DNA from: Actinomycetes bacterium
GTDB taxonomy: Bacteria; Actinomycetota; Actinomycetes; Actinomycetales; Cellulomonadaceae
Reading direction: 5' to 3'
NCBI GenBank assembly: GCA_023425905.1
Contig: JAFABT010000062.1
Location: 1-8,775, forward strand
Length of the DNA: 8,775 nt
Below are positions 1 through 6,485 of the stretch, in pieces. Each line of letters opens with the position of its first letter. The stretch's first letter is position 1. The notes beneath the pieces are model-generated. The model worked only from the letters and a program-made list of their open reading frames with translations, ran no database searches and was not told the DNA's origin. The translations under genes and the position numbers were made by a program.

Positions 1-8
1 GGAGACGA

Positions 9-242
9 TCAGCTCCACTGCGTGAGCAGGCGGCCGTCCTTGTCCGTGAACTTGCTGACGAGCAGCATGATGAAGTCGATGAGGGTCCAGATGCCGAAGC
101 CGCCGACCGTGACGATCATGAGGATCGCGGTGCCGGTCTTGCCGACGTAGAAGCGGTGTGCGCCGAACGTGCCGAGGAAGAAGCACAGCAGGACAGCGGG
201 CAGGAGGAGCTTGTCGCTGGAACCAGCGGGAACGGTGCTCAT
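9..242 (-). CDS. TM2-domain small membrane protein
   Basis: The product is 77 residues, typical of a stand-alone TM2 domain protein. Two hydrophobic segments (about residues 12-26 and 38-62) flank the family signature GAHRFYVGK at 27-35. The second helix carries GGFGIW (47-52) and the conserved acidic residue D56 in LIDF. The tail is short and polar. It should be an inner-membrane hairpin; TM2 domains are widespread in bacteria and their biochemical role is not settled, so no specific function is claimed. I chose the ATG at 242 over an in-frame upstream start near 314 because it is preceded by AAAGG at a suitable distance and because the extra 24 residues look like untranslated leader. It is transcribed divergently from the repeat-protein operon. 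The gene is complete; its terminator would lie outside the window. Confidence 0.9.
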   Translation of the reverse strand: MSTVPAGSSDKLLLPAVLLCFFLGTFGAHRFYVGKTGTAILMIVTVGGFGIWTLIDFIMLLVSKFTDKDGRLLTQWS

Positions 243-314
243 GGTGGTGCCTTTCGTGTCAGTGAGGGCCGGGCTTGTCGCGCACCCAGCACGCCGGTGC
301 TGACCGGCGGCCAC

Positions 315-320
315 ACCCTA
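315..320 (-). promoter_or_regulatory. Candidate -10 box (TAGGGT) for the TM2 gene
   Basis: On the minus strand this reads TAGGGT, a good actinobacterial -10 hexamer (TANNNT). It would start transcription near 308 and leave a leader of about 65 nt. No convincing -35 hexamer lies 16-18 bp upstream, so this rests on the -10 alone. The leader contains a small hairpin, CAGCAC-GCCG-GTGCTG, at 287-302. Confidence 0.35.
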
Positions 321-465
321 GCGACAACCGCCTGCCGCCCGCTGCCCCCCACCTCGCCCCGGCCAGGGGAATCGCCCTGCAACTGCGGTGCGGCGCGACG
401 AGGTTGCTACCGGCAGAGCCAACGCCCCAGCCCGTCCCAGCGCATGGACACGATCTAGACCCGCC

Positions 466-482
466 TCTGACAAGACGTCAGA
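466..482. promoter_or_regulatory. Inverted repeat upstream of gene A (operator candidate 1)
   Basis: TCTGAC-aagac-GTCAGA is a perfect 6-bp inverted repeat with a 5-bp spacer, about 130 bp before the gene A start. Its right arm overlaps CAGAATCCTC (479-488), an element that recurs upstream of gene C. If CAGAAT (479-484) is a -10 box, this palindrome would overlap the promoter, as expected for a repressor site. The binding protein is unknown. Confidence 0.4.
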
Positions 483-490
483 ATCCTCGC

Positions 491-510
491 GAATCGTTGT
501 GAAGCGATTC
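491..510. promoter_or_regulatory. Inverted repeat upstream of gene A (operator candidate 2)
   Basis: GAATCG and CGATTC form a perfect 6-bp inverted repeat with an 8-bp spacer. A second palindrome is nested in it, TGAAgCGaTTCA at 500-511, with the central CG typical of LacI-family operators. It begins 8 bp after the first inverted repeat and would lie around or just after the transcription start if CAGAAT at 479-484 is the -10 box. Regulation by a LacI-type repressor is an inference from symmetry only. Confidence 0.4.
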
Positions 511-599
511 AATCCACGCTGTGCGCCGCCCCCGGGCAGCACCACAGGGAGCGCTCTCACCCGTGCGCTCCCGTGCTGCGCGGTCACCCTCCCCTCCCG

Positions 600-604
600 A
601 AGGA
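600..604 (+). promoter_or_regulatory. Ribosome binding site deciding the gene A start
   Basis: AAGGA is followed by a 5-nt spacer (CCTCC) and GTG at 610. This fixes the GTG start directly before the signal peptide and excludes the longer in-frame reading from 388, which has no such site. Confidence 0.7.
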
Positions 605-609
605 CCTCC

Positions 610-2715
610 GTGACGCTCCTCGACGCCCCCGCCTCCCCGCCGAGCCCCAGCCCCCGCCCCGCGCTGCTCGCGCTCACGACGGTGCTCGCGCTCGCGCTCG
701 CCATGCTCGTCCCCTCGGCGAGCACCGCCGCCGCCCCCGCCGCGGCCACGCTCCAGGCGATCGTCGTCACCGAGGCCCCGAGGATCTCCTCGACCGTGCG
801 CGTCAGCCGGACCGTCGCCGCGACACCGACCGTCATCGAGGCCGTGGACACCCTGGTCACCCGGTCGCACCAGTGGTTCCTCGACGACGCGCCCGTCGAG
901 GGTGCCACCTCGAGCATGATCACCCCGCTGGCTGCGCACGTCGGCAAGACGCTCAAGGTCCGCGAGACCCTCACCGCGGACGGGTACGAGCCCAGGGTGG
1001 TCTGGAGCCAGGGAGTCGTCGTCAGCAAGGGCATCCAGACCTCGCGTGCTGCCGCTGGGCTCACCGCGAGCACGGCGGCCGTCGGCGAGACGATCGTCAT
1101 GGACTTCGGCGGGGTGAGCACGCGCACGCCAGGGATGACGATCACGTCGGTGTGGACCGTCGACGGGACGCCCGTGACCGGGGGCACCGACTTCTGGGGC
1201 GAGACCTCGGCGTACGCACCCAGGCCCGCGGACGTCGGCAAGAAGGTCAAGGTCGTCGTCACCTTCACGCTCGTCGGCTATGAGGACTACGTCGTGACCT
1301 CCCCTGAGCTCACGGTGCAGCCGGGCACGATCGCCGCACGCGCGGCGGTCCATGGCGACCGCACGGTCGGGTCGACCGTGCGGGCCTGGACCGGCGACTC
1401 CCAGGACCAGCCCCCGAACGTCTCGCGCTCGTTCCAGTGGCTGCGCAACGGGGCACCCATCTCGGGCGCGACCGAGGGTCACTACACGCTCACGATGGCC
1501 GACTTCGAGCAGCGGATCAGCTTCCGGACGACGGCCTCTGCGCCGGGCTACACGACCCGCACGGTCACCTCGCCCGCGTACGTCGTACGCCTGCCCGTCA
1601 TCAAGGCCTCCACGCCGGTCGCGGTGAGCGGGGCGGGGAAGGTCGGCGCGCCGCTCACGGCAGGCGGTGACACGTGGTCGGCGACCCCGGCGTCCCGCAC
1701 CGCGCAGTGGCTGCGCGACGGCGAGCCGATCGCCGGGGCGACGGCGACGACCTACACGCCGGTTGCAGCCGACCTCGGCCGCGCGCTCACCGTCCGCGTG
1801 ACCGCGGCCGCCACGAACCACCTGCCCGGCTCGACGACCTCCGAGCCGGTGACGATCATCAGGGGCACGCTCGTCCCGTCGGCCAAGCCCCGCGTCTCTG
1901 GTGCCGCAACCGTCGGCTCGACGCTCACGGCGCACCCCGGCACGTGGCCGGCCACGACCACGACCACTCTGCAGTGGCTGCGTGACGGCTCCACGATCAC
2001 GGGCGCCACCAGGAGCACCTACCGGCTCACAGCCGCGGACGCCGGTCGCGCGGTCTCGGTGCGCGTCAGCGCGACCGCCCCGGGCTACACCGCCGGGACC
2101 GCGACCTCCGCGGCGGTCACCGTGTCTGCCGGTTCGCTCGCCCCGACAGCCTCCCCCACCATCTCCGGCAGGGCGAAGGTCGGCACGACCCTCACCGCCA
2201 AGCCCGGCACCTGGTCGGCCCGGGGGGCGACCTTCACCTACCAGTGGCTGCGCTCGGGCAGAGTCGTCGCGGGCGCGACCAAGCCCACCTACCGGGTGAC
2301 CAAGGCGGACATCGGCTCCAGGCTCACCGTCCGCGTCACCGCCACAGCGCCCGACCGTGCCACCGGCACTGCCGTGTCCAAGGCGACGGCGAAGGTCGCC
2401 AAGGTCACCCCGAGGCTCACGCTCTCCGCCCCCTCGCGCGTCAAGGCCGGCGCCCGCGCGAAGCTCACGATCAAGGTCGCCGCCACGACCGTCACCACCC
2501 GGCCCGTCGGCAAGGTGACGATCACCTGGGGCAGCGGCAAGAAGAAGCAGTCGAAGACCCTCACCCTCAAGGCCGGTCACAAGGGAAAGATCACCTACCG
2601 CCTGCCCGCCCTGCGCACGGGCAAGCACACGATCACCGTGCGCTTCACGCCCACCAAGGCACAGGGCACGCACCTCACCACCCGGTCCCTCACCCGCACC
2701 CTCACCGCGCGCTGA
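610..2715 (+). CDS. Secreted Ig-like repeat protein A, six modules and a basic tail
   Basis: The product is 701 residues, read from GTG at 610. Residues 1 to about 40 form a signal peptide: a Pro/Ser-rich start, R16, a hydrophobic core LLALTTVLALALAML, then an Ala-rich cleavage region. Six Ig-like modules of about 90 residues follow, near 44-138, 139-237, 238-326, 327-416, 417-505 and 506-596. Each has a QWLRDG-type strand, a GAT turn, Y-x-x-x-x-AD-x-G, then V-x-V-T-x-T-A-x-GY. Module 1 has the variant QWFLDDAPVEGAT; module 2 has VWTVDGTPV. Residues 597-701 form a separate Ig-like domain that is strongly basic. No Cys, LPxTG motif, lipobox or C-terminal helix is seen. The protein should be exported and may be cell-associated through its tail. 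It probably heads an operon with B. No catalytic motif is seen, so adhesive or structural use is inference. Confidence 0.85.
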   Translation: MTLLDAPASPPSPSPRPALLALTTVLALALAMLVPSASTAAAPAAATLQAIVVTEAPRISSTVRVSRTVAATPTVIEAVDTLVTRSHQWFLDDAPVEGATSSMITPLAAHVGKTLKVRETLTADGYEPRVVWSQGVVVSKGIQTSRAAAGLTASTAAVGETIVMDFGGVSTRTPGMTITSVWTVDGTPVTGGTDFWGETSAYAPRPADVGKKVKVVVTFTLVGYEDYVVTSPELTVQPGTIAARAAVHGDRTVGSTVRAWTGDSQDQPPNVSRSFQWLRNGAPISGATEGHYTLTMADFEQRISFRTTASAPGYTTRTVTSPAYVVRLPVIKASTPVAVSGAGKVGAPLTAGGDTWSATPASRTAQWLRDGEPIAGATATTYTPVAADLGRALTVRVTAAATNHLPGSTTSEPVTIIRGTLVPSAKPRVSGAATVGSTLTAHPGTWPATTTTTLQWLRDGSTITGATRSTYRLTAADAGRAVSVRVSATAPGYTAGTATSAAVTVSAGSLAPTASPTISGRAKVGTTLTAKPGTWSARGATFTYQWLRSGRVVAGATKPTYRVTKADIGSRLTVRVTATAPDRATGTAVSKATAKVAKVTPRLTLSAPSRVKAGARAKLTIKVAATTVTTRPVGKVTITWGSGKKKQSKTLTLKAGHKGKITYRLPALRTGKHTITVRFTPTKAQGTHLTTRSLTRTLTAR
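739..2397 (+). repeat. Tandem Ig-like modules of protein A
   Basis: This stretch holds six coding modules. The exact 11-mer CAGTGGCTGCG, coding QWLR, occurs at 1435, 1705, 1972 and 2242, so the last four modules repeat every 267-270 bp (89-90 codons). The first two modules are diverged in protein sequence and lack the 11-mer. The period, rather than scattered similarity, shows true tandem duplication. Confidence 0.85.
2398..2712 (+). other. Basic C-terminal domain of protein A
   Basis: Residues 597-701 contain 14 Lys and 10 Arg but no Asp or Glu. The alternation of hydrophobic and polar residues with the motifs GKVTITWGSGKKKQ and YRLPALRTGKHTITVRFTP suggests a beta-sandwich of the bacterial Ig-like (Big) type. 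It aligns without gaps to the ends of B (533-637) and C (591-695). Binding to an anionic wall polymer is inferred from charge only. Confidence 0.7.
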
Positions 2716-2731
2716 GCGTCGTCCCCCACCC

Positions 2732-2737
2732 AAGGAG
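2732..2737 (+). promoter_or_regulatory. Ribosome binding site of gene B
   Basis: AAGGAG lies 5 nt before ATG 2743, inside the 27-bp gap after the gene A stop. The gap leaves little room for a separate promoter or a terminator hairpin, which supports cotranscription of A and B. Confidence 0.7.
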
Positions 2738-2742
2738 CACCC

Positions 2743-4656
2743 ATGACGCACATCGTCGCCACCCCAGCCGCCCCCCGCACGCCCGGCCGTCCCCGCACCG
2801 CGCTCGTCGCCGTCGCGACGACCGTCGCTCTCGCGCTCACCGCGAGCGTCCCCGCCGCCTCGGCGAGCGCGGCGGAGACGGGAGGAGCGCCGTCCGTGAC
2901 GCAGCAGGACGCCGGCCCCTCCGCGGGTGTCCCCAACTCGCTCACCGTCCGGACCAGGCCGACCATCTCCGGACAGCCGCGGGTGGGCTCGAGCATCGAC
3001 TTCCGGCGCACGAGCGTCGCGCAGTCCGTGGATGACCGTCACCGTTCGATCGTCTGGCTGGTCGACGACGAACCCGTCTCGACCGCGAGCCGCTACTGGC
3101 CGAGCGCCGCCGACATCGGCAAGACGATCACCGTCCGCGAGACGATCACGTCCCCCGGCTACTCGACCCTTGTCGCGACGACGGACCCGGCGACGATCGC
3201 CAAGGGCACCTTGAACCGCGAGGTGCGCCTCACCGCGTGGAGGGACGCGGCCACGGTCGGCGGCTCGGTCTACCTGTGGTACCAGCGGCCGCCGACGGCG
3301 ATCGCCGGCGAGCGCCTCTCGATCGTGTGGACCATCGGCGGCGTCGAGATCCCTGCCACGCTTCAGCCGACCTCGACCTATGTCACGTACTCCCCGAGGC
3401 CTGCGGACCTGGGCAAGGAGCTCTGGGGGACCGCCACCTTCACCGCGCCGGGCTACGACGACCTCGTCATCCGCACGCCGTCGCTCACCGTGTCCGCCGG
3501 TTCGATCACCACCGCGAACCCACCCGAGATCACCGGCAAGGCCGTCGTCGGCTCCACCCTCACGGGCACCGTCGGCGACTGGTACCCGGACGGCGGCACC
3601 GACGGCGACCTCACGTACGCCACCCAGTGGCTGCGGGACGGCCAGCCGATCGCCGGCACGAGCCTCACCGGGCTCGCCATGCGTTCGACCTACACGCTCA
3701 CTCCCGACGACGAGGGCACGGACATCCGCTTCGAGGTCACCGCGTCCGACCTCGGCCACACCCCGAAGACAGCCACCTCCGCGTCCGTGCGGGTGTCGCT
3801 GCCCACGATCGAGCGCCGCACCGCTCCGTCGATCACGGGCACCGCCCGCCTCGGCGAGCGCCTCACGGCCACGGCTGGCACCTGGTCCCCCGCACCCTCC
3901 CGCACGAGCTTCCAGTGGCTGCGTGACGGCAAGGCGATCACGGGCGCGACGTCGGCGACCTACACCGCGACCACCATCGACGTCGGCCGCACGCTGGCCG
4001 TGCAGGTCGCGGTCGAGGCCGCCGGCCACCTGGGCGCGAGCGCGACCTCAGCGACCGTGACGGTCGTGCAGGGCACGCTGCGCGCCACCGTGCAGCCCCG
4101 GGTCTCGGGCGCCGCGAGCGTCGGCAAGCGCCTCACCGCCACCCCTGGCACGTGGTCGACGCCGGGCGCGACCTTCACCTACCAGTGGCTGCGCTCGGGC
4201 ACAGCCGTCGCAGGCGCGACGGGCACGACCTACGCCGTGACGAAGGCCGACATCGGCTCCACGCTCACCGTCCGCGTCACCGCCACGGCCCCCGGTCGCG
4301 CCACGGCCACGGCGACCTCGGCCGCCTCGGCGAAGGTCGCCAAGGTCACCCCGAGACTCACGCTCACCGCACCCACGCGCGTCAAGGCCGGCGCCCGCGC
4401 GAAGCTCACGATCAAGGTCGCCGCCACGACCATCACCAAGCGGCCCGTCGGCAAGGTGACGATCACCTGGGGCAGCGGCAAGAAGAAGCAGTCGAAGACC
4501 CTCACCCTCAAGGCCAGCCACACGGGCAAGGTCACCTACCGCCTGCCCACCCTGCGCAAGGGCAAGTACAAGATCACCGTCCGCTACACACCCACCAAGG
4601 CCCAGGGCACGCACCTCACCACCACGTCCCGCACCCGCACCCTCACCGCGCGCTGA
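2743..4656 (+). CDS. Secreted Ig-like repeat protein B, five modules and a basic tail
   Basis: The product is 637 residues, read from ATG with AAGGAG 5 nt upstream. The signal peptide covers residues 1 to about 43: R12/R16/R18, hydrophobic LVAVATTVALALTA, cleavage near ASASA. Five Ig-like modules lie near 65-152, 153-252, 253-353, 354-442 and 443-532. Module 1 has VWLVDDEPV with VRETITSPGY, matching module 1 of A. Module 2 shares the YxPRPAD-x-GK and F-T-x-x-GY pattern with module 2 of A. Module 3 is longer, with an insertion around 282-290 and another near 305-313. Residues 533-637 are the basic tail domain (16 Lys, 10 Arg, no Asp/Glu). The mature protein has no Cys and no wall-sorting motif. 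It appears to be a whole-gene duplicate of A with one central module fewer. It probably acts with A outside the cell; its partner and ligand are unknown. Confidence 0.85.
   Translation: MTHIVATPAAPRTPGRPRTALVAVATTVALALTASVPAASASAAETGGAPSVTQQDAGPSAGVPNSLTVRTRPTISGQPRVGSSIDFRRTSVAQSVDDRHRSIVWLVDDEPVSTASRYWPSAADIGKTITVRETITSPGYSTLVATTDPATIAKGTLNREVRLTAWRDAATVGGSVYLWYQRPPTAIAGERLSIVWTIGGVEIPATLQPTSTYVTYSPRPADLGKELWGTATFTAPGYDDLVIRTPSLTVSAGSITTANPPEITGKAVVGSTLTGTVGDWYPDGGTDGDLTYATQWLRDGQPIAGTSLTGLAMRSTYTLTPDDEGTDIRFEVTASDLGHTPKTATSASVRVSLPTIERRTAPSITGTARLGERLTATAGTWSPAPSRTSFQWLRDGKAITGATSATYTATTIDVGRTLAVQVAVEAAGHLGASATSATVTVVQGTLRATVQPRVSGAASVGKRLTATPGTWSTPGATFTYQWLRSGTAVAGATGTTYAVTKADIGSTLTVRVTATAPGRATATATSAASAKVAKVTPRLTLTAPTRVKAGARAKLTIKVAATTITKRPVGKVTITWGSGKKKQSKTLTLKASHTGKVTYRLPTLRKGKYKITVRYTPTKAQGTHLTTTSRTRTLTAR
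2935..4338 (+). repeat. Tandem Ig-like modules of protein B
   Basis: This stretch holds five coding modules. CAGTGGCTGCG occurs at 3625, 3913 and 4183; the spacings are 288 bp (insertion-bearing module 3) and 270 bp. The last module (VTKADIG variant) is colinear with the last module of A at a constant offset of 1941 bp through to the stop codon. Confidence 0.85.
4339..4653 (+). other. Basic C-terminal domain of protein B
   Basis: Residues 533-637 contain 16 Lys, 10 Arg and no acidic residue. The DNA is nearly the same as that of the A tail: 4376-4431 and 4441-4515 are base-for-base identical to 2435-2490 and 2500-2574, synonymous positions included. Confidence 0.75.
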
Positions 4657-4661
4657 GCACC

Positions 4662-4693
4662 ACCCGGGGCGACCGTCCGCGGTCGCCCCGGGT
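4662..4693. terminator. Bidirectional hairpin terminator between gene B and phoH2
   Basis: A perfect 14-bp stem (4662-4675 with 4680-4693) closes a TCCG tetraloop. It starts 5 bp after the gene B stop and ends 6 bp before the phoH2 stop on the other strand, so it can serve both convergent genes. No T-tract follows on either strand, which is common for actinobacterial terminators. Confidence 0.85.
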
Positions 4694-4699
4694 CCTGCC

Positions 4700-6109
4700 T
4701 CACAGCTCGATGCCGTCGAACAGCTCCGTGACGAGCGCCGCGATCGGCGACCGCTCGGACCGGGTGAGCGTCATGTGCCCGAACAGCGGGTGGCCCTTGA
4801 GCGCCTCGACGACGGCCGCGACCCCGTCGTGCCGCCCCACCCGAAGGTTGTCGCGCTGGGCGACGTCATGGGTGAGGACGACGCGCGAGGACTGCCCGAT
4901 CCGCGACAGCACCGTGAGCAGCACCCCGCGCTCGAGAGACTGGGCCTCGTCGACGATGACGAACGCGTCGTGGAGCGACCGTCCGCGGATGTGCGTGAGC
5001 GGCAGGACCTCGAGGAGGTCCCGGTCGAGCACCTCCTCGACGACCTCGGGCGAGACGATGGACCCGAGCGTGTCGAAGACGGCCTGCGCCCACGGGTTCA
5101 TCTTCTCGGTCTCCGACCCCGGCAGGTAGCCGAGGTCCTGGCCGCCGACCGCGTAGAGCGGACGGAACACCATGACCTTGCGGTGCTTGCGTCGTTCGAG
5201 CACCGCCTCGAGCCCCGCGCACAGCGCGAGCGCCGACTTGCCGGTGCCGGCCCGGCCTCCGAGGGACACGATGCCGACCTCCTCGTCGAGCAGCAGCTCG
5301 ATCGCGAGCCGCTGCTCCGCGCTGCGTCCCCGCAGGCCGAAGACGTCGCGGTCGGCCCGGACCAGCTGGACGTGCTTGTCCGCCGTCACCCGGCCGAGCG
5401 CGGAGCCCCGCGGCGAGTGCAGGACAAGACCGGTGTTGACCGGCAGGTCGTGACCCTCGGCCGTCATGATCTGCGCGAGCTCGAGGGTGTCGTGCTCCCA
5501 CAGCTCGGCCATCTGCTCCTCGGGCAGGTCGAGGGTGTCGAGGCCGGTCCACCCGGAGTCGACCGCGAGCTCGGCCCGGTACTCCTCTGCGAGCAGCCCG
5601 ATCGCCGCAGCCTTGACGCGCATCGGGACGTCCTTGGAGACGAGGACGACGTCGTGACCCGTGGCGGCGAGATCGGCGGCGACCGCGAGGATGTGGTCGT
5701 CGTTGCCGCCCGAGCGGAACCCGGCCGGCAGCCCGCGCAGGTCGGGCCGGGTGAGCTCGACCCTGAGCGTGCCGCCGTCGTCGCCGACGGCGACGGGCCG
5801 ATCGAGGCGCTCGTGACGCATCCGCAGCTCGTCGAGGAGGCGGAGCGCGCTGCGCGCGAAGTATCCGAGCTCGGCGTGCTGCCGCTTCGCCTCGAGCTCG
5901 GAGATGACGACGAGCGGCACGACGACGTCGTGCTCCGCGAAGCGCTCGATCGCATGCGGATCGGCGAGGAGGACGGAGGTGTCGAGCACGTAGGTGAGCC
6001 GGTCGCCCGACGGTTCCCGCGAGCCTCGCCGTCCGACGTCCAGGGGTGCGCCTTCGGGGATGCGATCCGTGCCGACGGGGGTACGTGGGTGAGCCGTGGT
6101 CTCGTCCAT
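4700..6109 (-). CDS. phoH2: PhoH-family ATPase with N-terminal PIN ribonuclease domain
   Basis: The product is 469 residues, the usual size of the PIN-PhoH fusion. The PIN domain spans about residues 38-180 with the expected acidic residues: D43 in VLDTS, E71 in SELEAK, D137/D138 in GGNDDHIL and D160 in VSKD. The PhoH ATPase follows from about 255. Its Walker A is GGRAGTGKS (284-292), Walker B is FVIVDEAQ (383-390), and HIRGRSL (373-379) matches the family's RGR motif. A THD-AQRDN segment lies at 413-421. Mycobacterial PhoH2 is described as an RNA helicase coupled to a PIN RNase; a similar cytoplasmic RNA-processing role is expected here. The ATG at 6109 is chosen over an in-frame start at 6142 because AGGAGG sits 5 nt upstream. 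It converges on gene B and is divergent from gene C, with no evident functional tie to either. Confidence 0.93.
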   Translation of the reverse strand: MDETTAHPRTPVGTDRIPEGAPLDVGRRGSREPSGDRLTYVLDTSVLLADPHAIERFAEHDVVVPLVVISELEAKRQHAELGYFARSALRLLDELRMRHERLDRPVAVGDDGGTLRVELTRPDLRGLPAGFRSGGNDDHILAVAADLAATGHDVVLVSKDVPMRVKAAAIGLLAEEYRAELAVDSGWTGLDTLDLPEEQMAELWEHDTLELAQIMTAEGHDLPVNTGLVLHSPRGSALGRVTADKHVQLVRADRDVFGLRGRSAEQRLAIELLLDEEVGIVSLGGRAGTGKSALALCAGLEAVLERRKHRKVMVFRPLYAVGGQDLGYLPGSETEKMNPWAQAVFDTLGSIVSPEVVEEVLDRDLLEVLPLTHIRGRSLHDAFVIVDEAQSLERGVLLTVLSRIGQSSRVVLTHDVAQRDNLRVGRHDGVAAVVEALKGHPLFGHMTLTRSERSPIAALVTELFDGIEL

Positions 6110-6114
6110 CGGGG

Positions 6115-6120
6115 CCTCCT
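6115..6120 (-). promoter_or_regulatory. Ribosome binding site deciding the phoH2 start
   Basis: On the minus strand a full AGGAGG is followed by CCCCG and ATG at 6109. This is the strongest Shine-Dalgarno in the window and rules out the 11-residue N-terminal extension from 6142. Confidence 0.8.
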
Positions 6121-6138
6121 CGGGCGCGTGCAGCGCCG

Positions 6139-6237
6139 TCAACGGCGCCCTGCGCCGGCGCGCCGGCTCCGGGCGTCGAGGTGGGCGGGCGACCGACCCG
6201 AGGGCCGGTGCCGGCCCTCCTGGAGCATGTGCTCCAT
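6139..6237 (-). CDS. Possible small ORF in the phoH2 leader
   Basis: An ATG at 6237 opens 32 codons (MEHMLQEGRH...GAGRR), preceded by GGGGAGG at 6251-6245 with a 7-nt spacer. It stops 29 nt before the phoH2 ATG. The peptide is Arg-rich and basic with no recognised domain. The same frame is open further upstream to a GTG at 6384 (81 codons), and another GTG near 6279 lies behind AAGGAG. Mycobacterial phoH2 is preceded by a small antitoxin-like gene, phoAT; the position here is comparable but I cannot show sequence similarity. It could equally be chance reading of GC-rich leader. Confidence 0.3.
   Translation of the reverse strand: MEHMLQEGRHRPSGRSPAHLDARSRRAGAGRR
6200..6219. repeat. Hairpin-forming inverted repeat in the phoH2 leader
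   Basis: GAGGGCCGG-tg-CCGGCCCTC has 9-bp arms, giving about 8 bp with a tetraloop in RNA. It lies inside the possible small ORF. A second repeat, TGGAGCA-tg-TGCTCCA, follows at 6221-6236 and overlaps that ORF's start codon. Together they could fold the phoH2 leader and control its translation. Confidence 0.45.
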
Positions 6238-6421
6238 CGGCTGGCCTCCCCAGGACGACGGGTGCCGTCCCTTGATCCGCACGCTATAGCGCTCCTTGGG
6301 CGCCGCGCGGCACCGACCATCGGTGAGCACGCGCGTGTCGCCGCGGCACGCGCGGCTGAATTGCGGCGTGACGTGCGGTTTCACCGGCTGGACAAGTCGG
6401 GCGGGTCCTCACGAACCCAGA

Positions 6422-6446
6422 CAGAATCCTCCGCACCGAAACTTTC
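6422..6446. promoter_or_regulatory. Promoter/operator candidate of gene C
   Basis: CAGAATCCTC (6422-6431) is identical to the element at 479-488 upstream of gene A. CAGAAT would pass as a -10 box. GAAA-C-TTTC at 6438-6446 is a perfect 9-bp palindrome immediately downstream, near the expected start of transcription. Palindromes of the GAAA-N-TTTC type have been described upstream of actinobacterial xylanase and other glycan-related genes, so sugar-responsive repression is a possibility, not a conclusion. Confidence 0.4.
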
Positions 6447-6474
6447 AGACCTCTCGTGCGAGGGGTCGCACCCC

Positions 6475-6480
6475 GAGGAG
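6475..6480 (+). promoter_or_regulatory. Ribosome binding site deciding the gene C start
   Basis: GAGGAG, a 5-nt spacer (ACCTC) and GTG at 6486 reproduce the arrangement seen for gene A. This selects GTG 6486 over the in-frame GTG at 6456 (no site) and the ATG at 6507 (inside the signal peptide's N-region). Confidence 0.7.
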
Positions 6481-6485
6481 ACCTC

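Larger units (their letters stand above)
243..609. other. Divergent intergenic region between TM2 gene and repeat gene A
   Basis: This 367-bp region has no convincing gene. Open frames crossing it start without ribosome-binding sites and are upstream extensions or shadows. It holds the TM2 leader (243 to about 308) and a GC-rich stretch of no recognised content (about 321-460). It also holds a less GC-rich block at 466-513 with two inverted repeats, and the leader of gene A. The promoter of the A-B operon is expected here. Confidence 0.7.
6110..6485. other. Divergent intergenic region between phoH2 and gene C
   Basis: This 376-bp region separates two divergent genes. The phoH2 side holds a possible 32-codon ORF (6139-6237), two inverted repeats (6200-6219 and 6221-6236) and the only AT-rich spot, CGCTATAGCG at 6282-6291. 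Read on the minus strand, TATAGC at 6288-6283 could be a -10 box for phoH2, giving a leader of about 165 nt. The gene C side holds CAGAATCCTC (6422-6431) and GAAACTTTC (6438-6446). Nothing recognisable lies at about 6295-6385. Confidence 0.6.

Noticed and set aside
243..314. N-terminal extension of the TM2 protein
   Set aside because: The added 24 residues do not resemble TM2 proteins, and the ATG at 242 has AAAGG upstream.
388..609. N-terminal extension of protein A from an upstream in-frame start
   Set aside because: It would place 74 residues before the signal peptide and translate through both inverted repeats; the GTG at 610 has a ribosome-binding site.
478..4029. A 1183-codon open frame on the minus strand opposite genes A and B
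   Set aside because: Its translation is an Arg/Gly/Asp-rich low-complexity product typical of antisense frames in GC-rich genes. It covers two genes with signal peptides, ribosome-binding sites and repeats, so it is a shadow.
1435..4193. Regular repeats suggestive of a CRISPR-like or satellite array
   Set aside because: The repeats are in-frame coding modules with a period of about 270 bp, and the intervals are homologous, not unique spacers.
610..4656. Cell-wall sorting signal or lipoprotein anchor in A and B
   Set aside because: No LPxTG-like motif with a following hydrophobic stretch and no Cys near the signal peptide cleavage site; both proteins end in a basic TLTAR tail.
4864..4879. 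THD in place of the TGD-type motif in the PhoH ATPase core
   Set aside because: From memory the THD-AQRDN form is usual in actinobacterial PIN-PhoH proteins, so it is not evidence of an inactive enzyme.
6154..6167. 14-bp palindrome GCCGGCGCGCCGGC
   Set aside because: It consists only of G and C in a GC-rich leader, where such symmetry is expected by chance; no second copy or positional logic was seen.
4775..6289. A 504-codon open frame on the plus strand opposite phoH2
   Set aside because: phoH2 has intact PIN and Walker motifs and a perfect Shine-Dalgarno; the opposite frame is low-complexity and extends into the phoH2 leader.
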